Below are positions 11,109 through 22,106 of a stretch of 64,000 nucleotides of DNA, one piece after another. Position numbers and translations under genes: made by a program. Below the pieces are notes generated by a model that did not search any database, was not told where the DNA came from, and worked only from the letters and a program-made list of their open reading frames with translations. The stretch lies in assembly GCA_028673005.1 (NCBI GenBank), contig CM054116.1, positions 74,798,838 to 74,862,837 on the forward strand, written 5' to 3'. Origin of the DNA: Tanypteryx hageni (Eukaryota; Arthropoda; Insecta; Odonata; Petaluridae). Within the stretch, counting starts at the first letter, position 1. Each line of letters begins with the position of its first letter.

Positions 11109-14100
11109 CATCTCGGCTAAACATAAGTTACCTACAATATTATTTACAAAGTTACATCCAAGGAGTCCTAAGAAAGTACATACAAATTACACACAAAGTC
11201 ATAAATGTTCTATCTATTAAGTTACCTGCACAGTTAATTACCATAAACAAACGTACTTAAAGAGAAGTAGACACAACTTTCAAAATCGCGAGTTCATTAC
11301 GCTCTTGGAAAATATTTTTCAGTCTTGCGACCCGACCGAATTGAGTCACTAAATGCAACACGGATGACTTAACTCCATTTTATACTTCAGTCGATAATTG
11401 AGCGAGCGCCCTTTGAGCCTCTCTCTCTTTCGAGGGAAAAAAGAAAAACGCGTCTTCAATAGAAAACACGCTTTCCAATCGATTCATCGCGGCCAGTGTT
11501 TCCACCGGATGCATTATGAGAACCTCACTCTCTCAAAAGGTTGTACGCCTAATGGAAGAATTCTTGTTAATTGCCTGTTGACGCGCGCAGGAATAATTGA
11601 ACAGCGGAGCTGCGATATAAAAGGCAAATAATTCCGATCGCGCAGATAAGCTGTTATTTACTGTTTAATTCGGGAGTTAACGGTGGCTTCGACTAAGAAC
11701 GTCGTCGGACGGGCGCCGAGGGAAAGCGAGTAAATGGGAAAGGCGTTTATTATTCCTGCTGGGGACTTAACCTTGCGAGATATTGCGAACGGTGAAGAAA
11801 TATCCATTAACATATCGCTTGGAATTGCAAATTGCCTAATCGCATTCACTTCGTTTCCATCGTCCGATTTGACGAACTTTTGACCGTTTGTATTTTGACG
11901 ACGTTGATCGGTTTTTTCTACTCTCTTTCAAAAAACTTCTGATACTAGAAATTATTTTTTCAATGCAGTTTGCTTAGCCATGGCAATAAATATTTTTTTA
12001 CTGCATCGCAAATAATATATATATATATAAACTGAAAGCGACAAGGGAGGTCTCCATTCTTTGTGAGATTGACTCGTAAAGCAGAGGCAAAGAAGGAAAC
12101 GACTTCGTAACACAATTCACTAGAATAATTAGATTTAATCACGTTCATCTGTTGCTGGAGGGCAAATAATTAAATTGTCTTAATGAGGGTCGTTCACAAT
12201 GTACGTTCAAATGTGTAAAAAGCGATAAAAGGGTGTGCTGTCGGGAATATTTACAGGGGAAAGTATCGTTTTCATGAAAAAAATCGATTTCGATATTTCA
12301 ACGGAAATACGTGTTTTGAGGTCCCCTTGACACGTTTTGACCATTTTCTCGATGATGTTAACTCAAAAACTATTAATCAGGTCAGTGCGAATTTTTTTAT
12401 TTAACATTTTTATGCAAGTCACAAAAACATTAGTTTTTGGTAAAAATCGGTCAACCGAAAGTGGGTGTTTACTCATCACTTATCCGTTATTTTGATACAT
12501 TTGCTTAAATATTTGATATATATAAATGTACTGGTATAAAAGTTGTAGGAAATTTATTTTCTACGACCTTTGTTTGAAACATTTTTTCTTATAATGCATT
12601 GTTTAAGAGATATCGCCACCACCACGCCACCTACCGACGACTATTGTTAACAATTGACGCTTAGTTACATCTTAGTAACGCTCCTTTTTATTTTCTTAAT
12701 TGTTGGAGCTTTGTGGCTATATCCAATATCAGAAGGCCATGGTTTGAGTTTATTTCTGTTCTTTGTAAAGTCTAAAATTTTCTCGCAGTTTCTTAAAATA
12801 TTTATTATTATGTAACCTTTTTGGAATTTTTAGAAATATTACAGGTATGGAGAAAGTCATGTGGTGGCCACATCTTATTTTTTACTAAAGAAACTGAAAA
12901 TCTCCATCTTACGCTCTTGTCCGTGTTATCATCACCTTGGTTAATTTTATCGCGCCATCATTAATCAAAATCTATGTTTGGATGGAGCGTAAAAATGTGC
13001 TCAAAGGATTAGCATTACGAATTAGATCTGCTTCACCTCAACGGCCGACCAAAGAATTCTTCGTCAGAGGAAGAATTGACGAATCTTTAAGATCTAATTC
13101 TGGGCGGCCCTCTACATTCGATTACAATACTGAGCGATCCATACATAGCGACTTATTGACCGATAAGATATGGTCCGATAGGAAGTTAGGAGAACTCCGA
13201 ACTCGTCGCCTATCTTCCGAACCACTTCCGGACACGCGTATAGAGAAGGTTTTCACTTAGCAATATCTTTCGCAATTGATGATACGCGAGCTCGCCGCTA
13301 AGATTACTTGGCGTGGCGATCGGGAATGCGATGGAAACAGGGTGTCTCTCAAGTCTGCAGAGCATCTGCCGTTTGAATTTATGGACTCCTTATATAAGTT
13401 TTGAGGGTGATATCGCTTGACTAACTGCCCTGAGAATAGAACGTCGCGAGGAAATATGCGCGCCCCGACAACATCAAAAATCGCCAAGAGATGAGAAACA
13501 TTTTTCGAGAGCTTTTCCGAGGGGGATGAAAAGAACGTCCTCTGACCCCTTTTTATTAAACGCCATCTTCGGGAACGGAGCGCACTCAGCAGCACAAGAT
13601 CCACCCAAATTGCGATTTTCTCTCGTTCCCAAGGATTTGCGGATAAAAAAATACTTCCCGATTGGAAAGAATTTTCACGAACGATAACGAGGTCACGGAC
13701 GATAGTTCCGAGTGAGGAATGAAAATAAGAGAAGATCGTTTCCATAACGTAGTAAGAGCAGTGACACGTCGCATATTGAGAGAAGGAAGAGCATTACTTT
13801 TCGCGAGTAGTTTACAGAAAATTAAAAAAGAAAATTCATCCCAAGTTTTCGGTTTTGTTTTATTTTACGATTTGCCCACGAACTTCCCCGTCTCCCGCCG
13901 TATCATATATATTCCCATTATGAAACTCGCGTATGCATTTTACCCCGAGTTCCATTACCCATTTTTGCTAATTTACTTGTTTTTTTTAACGCTCGATAAA
14001 AAGTAATCCTGTTTGTTGAAATGAGCGGCGTAAGTCACTCTTATACAATAATAAAATGGTTGAATATACAATGTACAACCATCGGCCAGTTATATTAGCC

Positions 14101-14112
14101 GACTTTAGTTCA
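11109..14112. other. Intronic DNA, no gene recognised
   Basis: The frames at 11398-11631, 12937-13260 and 13257-13745 have no motifs that I recognise. The segment 12190-12900 is AT-rich and contains a CCACCACCAC-type stretch near 12617. A nested palindrome occurs at 13019-13100. Otherwise I see nothing assignable. Confidence 0.5.
13019..13100. repeat. Nested inverted repeat (possible hairpin)
   Basis: GAATTAGATCT at 13019-13029 is exactly inverted as AGATCTAATTC at 13090-13100. Inside it, AATTCTTC is inverted as GAAGAATT around a short GTCAGAG loop. Both pairs can form in one folded structure. It lies within the intron and may be a remnant of a foldback element. No function is implied. Confidence 0.55.
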
Positions 14113-14190
14113 TTAGGGAATCATCGATCTCGCCTTATGCCCGAAATCAAATTGACAAATTATGCCTGTATCTCCAATAACCGTGAATAG
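14113..14190 (-). repeat. Foldback repeat, family A, reverse-strand single arm
   Basis: Read on the reverse strand, this segment gives GTTATTGGAGATACAGGCATA, then GGGCATAAGGCGAGATCGAT and GATTCCCTAATGAA. This follows the right-arm block of family A, including the CCATAAGACGAGCTCGAT signature, with substitutions. No opposite arm is evident next to it. It is the fifth family-A copy, and all five lie in the same 11.6-kb intron. Confidence 0.6.
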
Positions 14191-14561
14191 CTTAGAAATA
14201 GATAAAGTAACCAATCGCTCAGATTTTTTCCATCGCTGCACTGATTTGGAGGAAGTTGTACTGACTGACTTTCAGCACTAATTTGTGTGAACCGTGCTAC
14301 GAACATTAGAATTCATTCGCTTAGCTCATTTCTCGATGTTTTGTCGCCTCAATTTCTGTCCTTGAATGAAAGAGTTTTCGTGACTATTTAAGCAGTTTAA
14401 AATGTTTCATAGATTGTCTGGAATTCAATCAAAGGAATACTCTTAATATTAAATTCATATATTTCTCTTTTGAAGTCGATATTCCTACTTTTGGCGAAAA
14501 GAAACTTGTGCCGATTTTCGTCGTTCATCCGGACACTATTCTCGAATTTATTACTCTTTAT

Positions 14562-15390
14562 TCTTCTTTTACTGATTTGGTCTCGAAAAATATGTGGTCA
14601 CTTTATGAATACCAGGTACGGATTTTGGCTACAGCTTGGTGCTCTTCGTAAAAAGTAGGCTAATACCGGCACCGGGTTTCCCTCCTCCCTTGTGATTGTG
14701 TTTGTTGTGGAAGGAGTTACGGCTATAATAATCCAAGAGGTTGATTAGCCAGAAATACACACAAACACAATTTTGACTACAGTCATCAGCGGTGATTCAC
14801 TATTTAGTATACATATATGTACTATACTAAAAAAACTACTATTGGTGATTCACCACAGGTGACGGATGTTTTTAACTGAAATGCGCATCTGATTTTGCCA
14901 AATTTTTCCATGGCTGTTGGAAATAGATATTGGATCAAGCCGTCTTCGGTGATCACTCCGTTGTCTTTGTCTATGTGTATAATAGAATGTTTTCATTAGA
15001 AGAAGCAATTGATGAATTACATCTCAGGATGGTGAATTTGTGACTGTTTGTTGTTTCCTACGCCTTTTTTTATTGATTCAGCCTAAAACAAATTGGTCAT
15101 TTCATTAATACCAGATACGTATATTGACTACAGCCATCGGATGATCAGAAATGATTCATTCTTAGTAGATAATAATAAAAAAACTACGATTGGCGAACCA
15201 CCAATGAAGGCGGTTGTTTTGTAGTTTTAACGCGCACCTGCTTTTCCTAAACTTTTTACGTCTGTTCGAGATGCATAATTGGTCGAACCGTCCTCGGTGA
15301 TTACTTGGTTGGATTATATATGTACGTTCTGGTTAGAATAAGCAATTGGTGTATTATCTCTAAGGATGTTGAATTTGTGGTTGGGATGAT
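14562..15390 (+). repeat. Diverged tandem duplication (about 500-bp unit)
   Basis: Two direct, diverged copies lie head to tail. Copy 1 is about 14562-15055 and copy 2 about 15070-15390. Shared landmarks in order are: a GGTCACTTTATGAATACCAG / GGTCATTTCATTAATACCAG block; TTGACTACAG; AAAAAAACTAC followed by ATTGG; GCGCACCTG / GCGCATCTG; CCGTCCTCGGTGAT / CCGTCTTCGGTGAT; AAGCAATTG; and a GGATG..GAATTTGTG block. Copy 1 is longer because a SINE-like element is inserted at 14635-14769. No function is known. Confidence 0.75.
14622..14782 (+). mobile_element. SINE-like element, copy 1, with target-site duplication
   Basis: The element is at 14635-14769 (135 bp), flanked by ATTTTGGCTACAG (14622-14634) and ATTTTGACTACAG (14770-14782), a 13-bp duplication with one mismatch. 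It begins CTTGGTGCTCTTCGTA and ends in an A/C-rich CACACAAACACA tail. The second copy at 23135 starts at the same base and has its own duplication, which confirms the boundaries. The paralogous copy of the host segment near 15119-15131 lacks the insertion. TAGGCTAATACCGG and GGTTGATTAGCC weakly resemble A- and B-box positions, so a tRNA-like origin is possible but not shown. Confidence 0.75.
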
Positions 15391-15544
15391 CACTTCGTTA
15401 ATTCAACTGTTTTACGTCTATTATAGTTACCTAAATAATTTACTCGACACAAGTCAATAAAATGAGCTAATACGTATTCCGAAGTATTGTTTTTTGCCAA
15501 ATAAAATATTAAAGTGATGATGTCTCCTATTTTTTACCCCGCAG

Positions 15545-15617
15545 CGAAATCCTCCGAGTGGTGGACTCCCTTCAATTGACGGCCGTTAAGCAAGTGGCGA
15601 CGCCTGCAAATTGGAAG
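15545..15617 (+). CDS. Prdx6: Peroxiredoxin-6, second coding exon in the window
   Basis: A 73-nt exon that completes the Asp codon begun at 3983 and adds 24 residues, EILRVVDSLQLTAV through ATPANWK. This is the start of the C-terminal dimerisation domain (1-cysPrx_C) in the Prdx6 family, where the DEILR, SLQLT and VATPANW blocks are diagnostic. The acceptor is TTTTTTACCCCGCAG ending at 15544 and the donor is GTGAGTG at 15618. The exon ends in phase 0. It is too short to stand out as an open frame. Support comes from exact splice-phase agreement with the exons on both sides and from the family match. Confidence 0.93.
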
Positions 15618-17506
15618 GTGAGTGGGAAACAAAAGGCGATATATATTAATGACTTTAATTGGCAATCTTCCACCATGACAGCCGTCCTTCGAAGTTGACA
15701 ATGGGCTCATATCCCTCCGGCATGCCTCGCGCGTTCGCTCGGAATAAATTAAGTGGGATCTCGGTCCCGGCTCCGGCAACGGAATGGCAATAAGACGGCG
15801 AGCAGGTGGTGGGAACCTAACGCGTCGAACGGAAGACACACACACTTTTGGTTTCCACGGCTCTTAAAGGGAAGTCTTTCTCTTTTTATTTCTCTCTCTC
15901 TCACTTTCCGAACGCGATCGCCGGATAAATCGCCAATAAAAAACGCCCGGGCGAGAAGAAAAAGCCGTCCCCCGAAGCGGGTCCGGATGGAAGAATCACG
16001 ACCTTGTGGCATGGTTTAAAAGAGGTGGCGTGATTAAAATTATTCCGTTCCTTGAAAAGCGCCTTTTTACTGCGGCGGCAGGACATTTTATACACTGTTT
16101 AACGCGATTCCGTACGTTTGCGAACAGAACCAAAACGATCGATCGATAAATCAACCTTATCGATCGATCGCACGTTCGATCTTTGATAATTTAGTTTTTT
16201 GTATGTCGTACTGACGATTTATTTTGTACGAATCCTTTCCGAGTCCATTCATTGAACGTTACGCCACACCGCGCAATCGTCTAATCTATTTTCATGCCTC
16301 ACAAGGTATGTGGTTCATTCTATCTCAAGGTTCTTTTCCATTGAAATATTCTTGCATACTTCAGGTTCCAATCGTCGCGGCGAATGCCACATCAATATAT
16401 GAATCGTGACATTCCAAAATTAAAAAAATAACACAATGAAGCAAACTCTTAAAAGATTCCGTGCATGTGAAGCAATGCTAACTTGTTTGGATTGCTTAAA
16501 TCGTTTCTTTCCATTACTCGAGTTTTCAACAAACTCGTGAGACCGAAACATTCCTTGGTTAAATGTACACTAACATGTAAAAAGTTATATTTATAATTGT
16601 ACTGTTGATTTAGATGTGATATCTAGTTTGGGAGAATTATTACGTACATTAGGCAATATATTTATTTTGATAAAATCAAGCACACCAAGAGGTTTAAGTT
16701 GTCGAATGAAATGAATCAAAAGAACTTAATTTGCTGCTAAAACTGTTTCGATATAGAACAAATAATAGATAGCCAATTACCATCCAATTGATCAAAGAAT
16801 TTATATTGTTAAGTTAATTATGTATCATTAAAGTTTTCAATCACAGCGCAAATGATATATTACAAGTATTACTGTCCCTGACGACCTAATAAAATACCAC
16901 AATTTTGAAACTTGCCCTTTTATATAATATGATAAAAAACCGAGGAAAATTTATTGGATACCAATAGTAGCATAAAAATTTTCTCAATCTTCCGCCACTA
17001 AATCAAAAATATTGTAAAAGGCAACACGTCGAAAGTGCCAGTTGCCGTGTTCCTCACAACATTTGAGCCCACGATCCATCCAGAGAGAATTAATCCAAAG
17101 ATCTTTATCGTCACCGTCTTTTCTATCATAATTTATTTATTAAATTTCCCATGAATATTATCCATCAATTAACAATATACTCCACCAATATTTTTCCCCG
17201 CGGGAAAAATCCACTGGAAATATATTAAGTATCTCCAGGATTTGTTGCTAAGAATATAATTAAAAAGAAGAATGCGTTTTCGCATTTCTAGTTTGAAAAC
17301 GCGACGGATAACTCTCCCGGTGAAAACTTTTCCCTCGTTCGAAAGAGAGTAAAAAAAAAAGATTTTTAGCACTCTGACAAACTTTTGATTCGACAAAAGC
17401 GCGACGAGATACGATCGCACGTTCCTGAAAATCGGAAGATAAACTCCTACAGCGAAAAAACGAGTTTTATTCGTTTCATTTTCTCCTTTCCGGTCACACG
17501 GTTCAG
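15618..17506 (+). other. Last peroxiredoxin intron
   Basis: An intron of 1889 bp from GTGAGTG to TTCAG. Its first 400 bases are GC- and CT-rich and produce several overlapping frames with no recognisable domains; the rest is AT-rich. It contains the perfect CGATA-type inverted repeat at 16136-16170. No other gene or element was recognised. Confidence 0.8.
16136..16170. promoter_or_regulatory. Perfect 14-bp inverted repeat with paired CGATA motifs
   Basis: CGATCGATCGATAA at 16136-16149 is followed after seven bases (ATCAACC) by its exact reverse complement, TTATCGATCGATCG, at 16157-16170. Each arm carries a CGATA core. In Drosophila, clustered CGATA is the binding core of the insulator protein BEAF-32 and is contained in the DREF site TATCGATA. 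The paired inverted arrangement could therefore be a protein-binding or boundary site. It could also be a chance (GATC)n expansion or a cruciform. The position in the last intron of the peroxiredoxin gene is what the sequence shows; function is inference. Confidence 0.4.
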
Positions 17507-17635
17507 CCCGGAGATAAGGTGATGGTCCTGCCGAGCGTCAAGGCAGAAGAGATCCCCGCCCTGTTCCCAGGAGGCGTGGACACGGTCAAGATGCTTTCCG
17601 GGATCGAGTACATCAGGACGACAACTGACTACTGA
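17507..17635 (+). CDS. Prdx6: Peroxiredoxin-6, terminal coding exon
   Basis: This last exon encodes 42 residues, PGDKVMVLPSVK through FPGG to the end IRTTTDY, then TGA at 17633-17635. The PGDKVMVLP block and the tail ending in Y-I/L-R-x-T are the conserved C terminus of 1-Cys peroxiredoxins. The acceptor is CACACGGTTCAG ending at 17506 and the exon starts in phase 0. With the two upstream exons, about 139 C-terminal residues of a protein usually near 220 residues are present, so roughly 80 N-terminal residues lie outside the window. I see no frameshift or premature stop, so the gene looks functional. Confidence 0.93.
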   Translation, partial: PGDKVMVLPSVKAEEIPALFPGGVDTVKMLSGIEYIRTTTDY

Positions 17636-18155
17636 GGGGCGCACCTTCTCTCTTCCACTCTTTGTCTCCCTCCCTCACACTCTTCTCGAGTTGGGAGGAA
17701 AAAAGACCCTCTTGTCATTCATCCAACGGCCTTATCACTTCGAAGGCACTCTTCTTCCTCTCTCTCTCTCTCTCTTTCTCCTTATATCGTACCTCGGTAG
17801 CGAAAGGTTAACGACGGCGGCGGTTGGCTTCCTTCCGCTATTTTAACCTGTTGGTCACGCAGAGAATAAAATGCCTTCCCATGCGCGCGAGAGGGAAAAA
17901 ATGAAAAGAAACAAAGGAAGGTGGAAATCAATGGAGTCTTTCATAAGCACGCGGTGATTGATGATGTCGAGGAGGAGACGAGTGCGAGGAACTCGACTCT
18001 TTGGGAGCAACGGTATATGGTGGGCTATTTCTTTTATTCGGAGGATGACATCCTTGCCCTCGGAAACCTCCGAATACAACTAAAGGTTATTTTCATTTGT
18101 GTGCATAAAATTATAGAAGCTTCGGTGCATTCATGATCATGTAAGTCTGAATAAA
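17636..18155 (+). other. Peroxiredoxin 3' untranslated region and polyadenylation signals
   Basis: After the stop codon comes a pyrimidine-rich 3' region, about 17636-17780, including a (CT)n run. An AATAAA hexamer lies at 17865-17870, about 230 bases after the stop, and is the best candidate for the poly(A) signal. A second AATAAA at 18150-18155 could be an alternative. The open frames at 17855-18136 are not convincing genes. Confidence 0.6.
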
Positions 18156-18374
18156 AAATTGGGTTTTAACGATGGTGTTGAGTGATTTGAATAAAATACA
18201 AATTAACGTGACAAACCTATATTATCAACAATCTTATAAAATCTTTCCTTAATCAATGATTTAAGCTGAATACGTTTGGTCTAAGGAATAAATCTCCAAA
18301 TTACTTGGTGATTCCTCCATTTAGATTAGTACGCTTTATGGTAGCGCTGCATTCCAAAAAATCTTACTATATTT

Positions 18375-18528
18375 CAGAGGTGGCCAAATGTACCCCCTCG
18401 GAGCTGCATAAGATAATTTTCAAAAGTTTGGGAGCCGCATGATACACATTTCTATAGCGTTCTATAGTGAAAAACGTTGACACGCCTATGAATGAAAATT
18501 TAATAGGGCCGCGGTTTGGCGATCCCTG
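18375..18528. mobile_element. Non-autonomous hAT-like element (154 bp)
   Basis: The left end reads CAGAGGTGGCCAAATGTACC and the reverse complement of the right end reads CAGGGATCGCCAAACCGCGG, so the CAGNGRT-GCCAAA ends match. Inside, GGAGCTGCAT and GGGAGCCGCATG repeat the subterminal GCCGCAT motif common in this type. The adjacent 8-mers (CTATATTT, CCATACAC) match poorly, so the duplication is decayed or the ends are slightly off. No coding capacity. Confidence 0.55.
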
Positions 18529-20890
18529 CCATACACCATCTATCTTGAAGAATAACGCTCCAATATCCGATACAGTACCAATAAATGAATCGAACCCTTC
18601 GCCGCTATTCTTTCCTGGGATCGAGGAATTAAGTCTTCCCGAGAGAATCCGTTAATAGTATTTTAATTATAAAATTTTCCTGAAAAAATCAATGGTTTTT
18701 TCTCACTTTTATCAAAGAAACGATAAATAGATCAAAAGAGCGCTATGCTCCTCCGATGTGTTTTTCTTTTAATCTTTTCAGCCACGGATTTCATTGAGGA
18801 AAGAAACTATTTTTTGCAACCGAAACTCAATTCTGAATTGAAAAATAATGCTATCATAGACATTTTATTAATTTAAATAAGTGTCAAAATAGCGAAATGT
18901 AATGAATGGAGCGACGTTTTCTTATTTCATCTAATTTCAATATTCTCACAAAAAATCTTGCACTGTGCATCAGGCTTGAATAAAACCAGAGCGTGGTTTC
19001 GTGTATTCCCCGATACATTCCCAGCTGTTCAGCTGTGGATATTATATTTTACGCTTTTGGATATCAAAGCTGCAGCAAAATAAATGAAGTAATAAACTGT
19101 ATTTATCTTTCACGTATTCGGTATGAGTATTCAGCGGGATGTCATTCCGACATCGAGCAGCGATGTAAATGCATACGTCATCACTTTACATATTTTATTT
19201 GCAATTCTTACGTAATAAATATTTGTTAAAATTCATAATAATTATTTATAGATGGTGAATTTTCTGATAAAGCGCTTTAGGATAGTAGTACCCAATCTTC
19301 GGATCCGGGCCCCATGATAGTCCTCGGGTCCAGGGGCAGCGACCCCCACTGCCCCCCTCTCGTCAGGTCTGGTCATAGGCCATACGCTTTCCAATATGTT
19401 TTCCACTCACTATAGCGTCTACAATATGCCTCAGAAGTCATTAAAATAATGTAATCGAACGTCCATAAAGACGGGCATGGTTACTGAAGGGGTTAAAATA
19501 AATTTAGTCGCTTTCCCGTTATTTCCTGTTTCACGTCGGCGTCGCTTCCGTCGTCTGCCTATTTCTCCCTCCCCATATTGACTCATTCTTCTCCTCCTCC
19601 TCTCTTTTTTATGCCCCACCCCTCTCTACGTTTCATCTTTCCTTCCCTTTCTCTTTTCCTCTCTTCGTTTCTCTTCCTCCCTCTGTTCTCTTATTCTCTC
19701 TTTTCACCCACTCCTTTCCCTTCTTTCTCCCCCCCTCTCTCTCTCTCTCTTTCACTCGAATTAATCCATCCGCGATTATTTTTTTCCCGCGATCCATTGC
19801 CGCCATTTCCATTCCTCCACACACGCGGTACACGCCCCTTCTTTCTCGCCCTCACTCAGCGCCTTTTATGTTCCTTCTTTCTTCCTCTTTCCCTCTCGAA
19901 TGCCATCGGCCATTGTCCTCCCCTCCACGCACAAACACACACACACACACACCTCCCCGTAGGAGATAGAATGAAAGAGCCAGCAGGGGGTTCCCCTCCC
20001 TTTTGTCTCTTTTATAACGGGCGATGGAAATAAACATTGAAGTGGTGGCTAGAGAGGGGGAGAGGTCCTTTGGACCATTGTAAAATTCGAGAGCGAGAGG
20101 ATTGAGGAAGGGGGAAAGGAAGGAGGGGAGGCACGCAGCATCGGAGAAAAGGGAGAGGGTGGGGAAAATAGGTGTCAGGAGGCATATATGCGGGGTGGAA
20201 CGAAGGGAATCAAAGAAAAAAATCAACTGATAATAGAAACCATCGGAGGAGGTTAGGGAACAGATGCCAAGGAAACTACGAATGCGGAGTTGTGTTTGAG
20301 GTTCCGGTGTCGAGCGTAAGGTTCTCACATAAACAAATTACCACGTCCTGTTCGTCAAACAGGCATTTTGATGACGCCATATAATGCGCGCGAAGTCCCT
20401 CTGGAATAAATCGTACATTGAGGGAGAGTGTCTTAAAAATTGGAGAAAATTCCGACCGTCAAGAGTTATAAGTTAGAAAAAACTACGGATTCGATATAAT
20501 CATAGGATAAATTATTTGGGAAAGAATAAATCGCAAGTTGAGCATAGGTGTACCTGCTTACATGAAGAAATAAAATTAAAGTATAGTTCTGATTTTTAAG
20601 ATTGATTGGGACCAAGGGTGGTCCAACTAATAATTTATTTAGATAATTGAATACTATGAAAAATCATACATTGATTGTAGATCTTTTTCATTAAAATGTA
20701 TTCAGGTTCTCGTAAAGCAAAACTACTGACTTTAGCACAGATTGCACACGTACTGTAATACGCCACACGCCGAAATTCTCACAACTTTTTGAAGCGATAT
20801 GAAACAAAATGCTTGGCGGTTTCTGTTAGCCGCATCGCGGCGTATAAGCAGGTGCCCATAGGCGATAACGGTTTGCGATGCCTCTAAGGC
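18529..20890. other. Intergenic DNA with pyrimidine, AC and purine tracts
   Basis: No gene is supported. A pyrimidine-rich tract runs about 19555-19760, a (CA)n microsatellite lies at about 19935-19952, and a purine-rich tract runs about 20050-20170. The frames at 19578-20033 and 19852-20328 are translations of these tracts. A C-rich segment at 19290-19360, GGTCCAGGGGCAGCGACCC followed by CCACTGCCCCC, resembles the ends of dispersed insect repeats, but I cannot delimit it. Confidence 0.55.
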
Positions 20891-21110
20891 CAGGGGATGG
20901 CAACCTGCGGCTCCGGAGCCGCATACGACTCCTTGAGAGCATATGTACTTTTAGCTAAGCTCCCTAGCCTTTATCAGTCCTCAAATATGCTAATTGTAAT
21001 CACTCGAAACTATAAAAAAACAAAAAGGTCCTACATATTGTCACTGTGCGGCTCCCAAGTATTTTCAAATTAGTCAAAAAGCTAAAGCTTTGATAAGTTG
21101 CCGACTCCTG
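20891..21110. mobile_element. Non-autonomous hAT-like element (220 bp)
   Basis: The left end reads CAGGGGATGGCAACCTGCGG and the reverse complement of the right end reads CAGGAGTCGGCAACTTATC; the CAGGRGTNGGCAAC pattern is typical of hAT ends. Subterminal motifs GCGGCTCCGGAGCCGCAT and TGCGGCTCCCAAGT occur inside. The flanking 8-mers TCTAAGGC and CCATAGGC match at 5 of 8 positions, consistent with an old target duplication. The two flanks also share a longer block, ATAGGCGATARYGGTTTGCG, on both sides. Confidence 0.6.
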
Positions 21111-21474
21111 CCATAGGCGATAGTGGTTTGCGAGGCCCACTACTCGCGAATTATGAAACCAAGTGGTTAAGTTTTGTGGAAGAACACAGGCATTTACAAT
21201 ATAGCGGGTGGGCTTCTGAGGTCGATGACGATCACAACTCAAAGCCTTCCAGAGGAACAATAGTGGATATAAAGGAGGGGGTAATGGGGTAATTATCCCC
21301 CCCCCCTTAAGGGAGATGATCACGTTTTTAGATTATTAGTATTCAATAAATATTTTGAAAATATCCGTACATTTTTTCTTATTTTCCGCCCCCTCCCCCA
21401 AGCTACATATGCAGATAGATCCGCCTCTGAAGCGGAACCCGTATAAATAATTACTTTTTCAATGATACCCGTCA

Positions 21475-22106
21475 GTCGAGACTGAACGACAGAGTTTTTT
21501 AATCGGTGTGCCGCGAGGAGGGCGCTACTGTGCCTCAAATTCCGAGGATATTTAATTTTCACTAAAGCGTATGCAACCAAGTAAATTCACATACATTTTA
21601 TAGTTGAAGGAACTTAATTATCAAATCTTAGAAGTGATCATACGCTTTAACTTAAATTTATATGGTACCTTTGGATGTATTTTGGCTAAAAGCTAAAGGT
21701 GAATATCCTTCAATGTCTAAATTTGCAATCGATGTGTTGCTCCGATTTCCAACAACGTATTTATGCAAATTATGCTATTAGTCAATGACCCTTATTAAAC
21801 ATAATAAAAGGACATGTTTAAAGAACCTAAATTCTAATAGGCAAGCCCAAGTTCCCCATTAAAGAGCATATTATTTTAACATTGTTGAATTATGCATGTA
21901 CTTAATTTATAATACAATTACTCAGTCATCTAAATATTATTTTACCAATCATAACAATCTAATATATACTACTTTTACATTTTTTCTTGTTATTTCCCTT
22001 GAGAATATACATTAACGCAGTGAAATCAATTAGGGGTGGTTTGGTGTGCCGCGATGTCTTAGCATGTATGAAGGCGTGCCGTGGAGCAGAAAAGGTTGAT
22101 AAGGAC
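21475..22106. mobile_element. Candidate non-autonomous hAT-like element
   Basis: The left part has AGTTTTTTAATCGGTGTGCCGCGAGG near 21494. The right part has GGTGTGCCGCGAT near 22040 and GGCGTGCCGTGGAGCAG then AAAAGGTTGATAAGG near 22074-22102. Repeated GTGTGCCGYG followed by a run of A and GGTTG near the end is a common pattern of hAT-derived short elements. Exact termini and target duplications could not be fixed. The interior is AT-rich and non-coding. Confidence 0.4.

Noticed and set aside
12937..13260. 107-residue frame with mixed composition
   Set aside because: It looks less biased than other frames but I recognise no family, and it contains the palindrome at 13019-13100; not enough for a gene call.
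15534..16095. Overlapping frames on both strands beside the 73-nt peroxiredoxin exon
   Set aside because: Only the exon frame matches a protein family; the others are GC/CT-rich intron sequence.
19578..20328. Frames of 150-158 residues near CT, CA and GA tracts
   Set aside because: Composition follows the base bias and the two strands mirror each other; no motif or splice context.
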